From Paragordius varius (taxonomy: Eukaryota; Nematomorpha), in contig OZ176050.1 in the NCBI GenBank assembly GCA_964247055.1, positions 682,001 to 746,000 of the forward strand: a stretch of 64,000 bases of DNA, in the 5' to 3' direction. Within the stretch, counting starts at the first letter, position 1. Each line of letters starts with the position of its first letter. A program made the position numbers and the translations under genes. Shown piece by piece: positions 63,191 to 64,000 of the stretch. Below the pieces are notes generated by a model. That model did not search any database. It worked only from the letters and a program-made list of their open reading frames with translations, and was not told the origin of the DNA.

Positions 63191-64000
63191 TACTTCCATC
63201 ATCACCCCAAATATTGTCGAGATCGGAGTATAAATGTAATTTTTTTGAATTTTTTAAATATTTAAAAAATTTATTTTATACGATTTTAAAAATAAAAATG
63301 GCTACCTAAAATCCAAATTTGATAAGGTGATGTCGCCATAATTTTTTTTGGGTAGCCCTATGGTAGTTCCATCATCACCCCAAATATTGTCGAGATCGGA
63401 GTATAAATGTAATTTTTTTGAATTTTTTAAATATTTAAAAAATTTATTTTATACGATTTTAAAAATAAAAATGGCTACCCAAAATCCAAATTTGATCAGG
63501 TGATGTCACCATAATTTTTTTTGGGTAGCCCTATGGTAGTTCCATCATCACCCCAAATATTTTGGGGATCGGACTATAAATATAATTTTTATGAATTTTT
63601 TAAATATTTAAAAAATTTATTTTATACGATTTTAAGAATAAAAATGGCTACCTAAAATCTAAATTTGATCAGGTGATGTCACCATAATTTTTTTTGGGTA
63701 GCCCTATGGTAGTTTCATCATCACCCCAAATATTTTGGGGATCGGACTATAAATGTAATTTTTATGAATTTTTTAAATATTTAAAAAATTTATTTTATAC
63801 GATTTTAAAAATATAAATGGCTACCTAAAATCCAAATTTGATCAGGTGATGTCACCATAATTTTTTTGAGGTAGCCCTATGGTAGTTCCATCATCACCCC
63901 AAATATTTTCGAGATCGGAGTATAAATGTAATTTTTATGAATTTTTTAAATATTTAAAAAATTTATTTTATACGATTTTAAAAAGAAAAATGGCTACCTA
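63191..64000 (+). repeat. Plain satellite monomers at the right edge
   Basis: About four and a half monomers: two of TTGTCGAG type, two of GGGG type and one of TTTTCGAG type. Minor variants are GATAAGGTGATG near 63,321, GGCTACCCAAAATCC near 63,473, GGACTATAAATATAATT near 63,571 and AAAAAGAAAAATGG near 63,981. The array clearly continues past the window, as it does on the left. Confidence 0.85.

Larger units (their letters stand above)
1..64000 (+). repeat. 173-bp AT-rich satellite array, whole window
   Basis: The window consists of about 370 head-to-tail copies of a monomer of about 173 bp. I set the period from the recurring ATGGCTACC: examples start at 383, 556, 726, 898 and 1,071, giving spacings of 173, 170, 172 and 173. 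Every line I read is the same repeat in the same orientation, with no unique sequence, gene, inversion or inserted element. Monomers differ by a few substitutions and short indels, mostly in the poly-T run, the TCACC segment and the AAATATTT segment. G+C of the consensus is about 26%. The strand is arbitrary and follows the orientation written here. Monomer length near nucleosome spacing and megasatellite-style higher-order structure fit centromeric or pericentromeric heterochromatin in a eukaryote, which is inference. I do not recognise the family or the species. Confidence 0.98.

Noticed and set aside
1-64000. CRISPR array
   Set aside because: The repeated unit is a continuous 173 bp sequence with no short repeat separated by unique spacers, and neighbouring units differ only by scattered mutations.
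1-64000. Retroelement or LTR-derived tandem repeat
   Set aside because: I saw no coding remnants, primer-binding site, polypurine tract or terminal repeats. The only periodicity is the 173 bp monomer and its multiples.

Overview
The whole 64 kb window is one uninterrupted tandem satellite array. The basic unit is an AT-rich monomer of about 173 bp (45 of 173 consensus bases are G or C, about 26%). Roughly 370 monomers run head to tail in one orientation from the first base to the last. I found no unique DNA, no transposon insertion, no inversion, no RNA gene and no credible protein gene. The window suggests a eukaryotic centromeric, pericentromeric or other heterochromatic block. The monomer length is close to nucleosome spacing, but centromere function is inference. 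I do not recognise the family, so I cannot name the species.

The array has layered structure. Monomers carry diagnostic variants: TTTTCGAGATCGGAG, TTTTGGGGATCGGAC, TTGTCGAGATCGGAG, TTTTCAAGATCGGAG, and small indels. The order of these variants repeats at longer distances, which defines local higher-order repeats (HORs). From left to right: 1-2,797 is a mosaic of pieces. 2,798-11,251 holds ordered copies of a 13-monomer HOR (2,242 bp; one copy has 12, the last has 11). 11,252-16,424 holds 7-monomer, 3-monomer and 4-monomer repeats. 16,425-19,531 is a 6-monomer unit followed by three 4-monomer units (691, 690 and 690 bp). 19,532-23,199 is weakly ordered. 23,200-34,157 contains a 5.4 kb block copied 6.2 kb downstream, the copies differing by one 689 bp four-monomer unit. 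34,158-37,600 is dominated by an 857 bp five-monomer repeat. 37,600-39,100 is plain. 39,100-44,500 carries a block repeated at 2,236 bp and partly at 3,956 bp. 44,500-53,100 has interleaved 6-, 7-, 8- and 9-monomer offsets. 53,100-59,360 is weakly ordered with dimer and 10-monomer echoes. 59,365-63,190 is a nearly perfect 11-monomer (about 1,887 bp) tandem duplication. The rest is plain monomers.

The monomer contains a 24 bp perfect AT palindrome, a 7 bp inverted repeat (GGCTACC/GGTAGCC) enclosing a second dyad (GGTGA-TG-TCACC), overlapping CAAATTTG and TGATCA palindromes, a TATA-like motif, and phased A/T tracts. These features could matter for cruciforms, curvature or protein binding, but nothing in the sequence proves a function. 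The most informative content is the record of unequal exchange: nested tandem duplications of whole-monomer length, at many scales, in one block.
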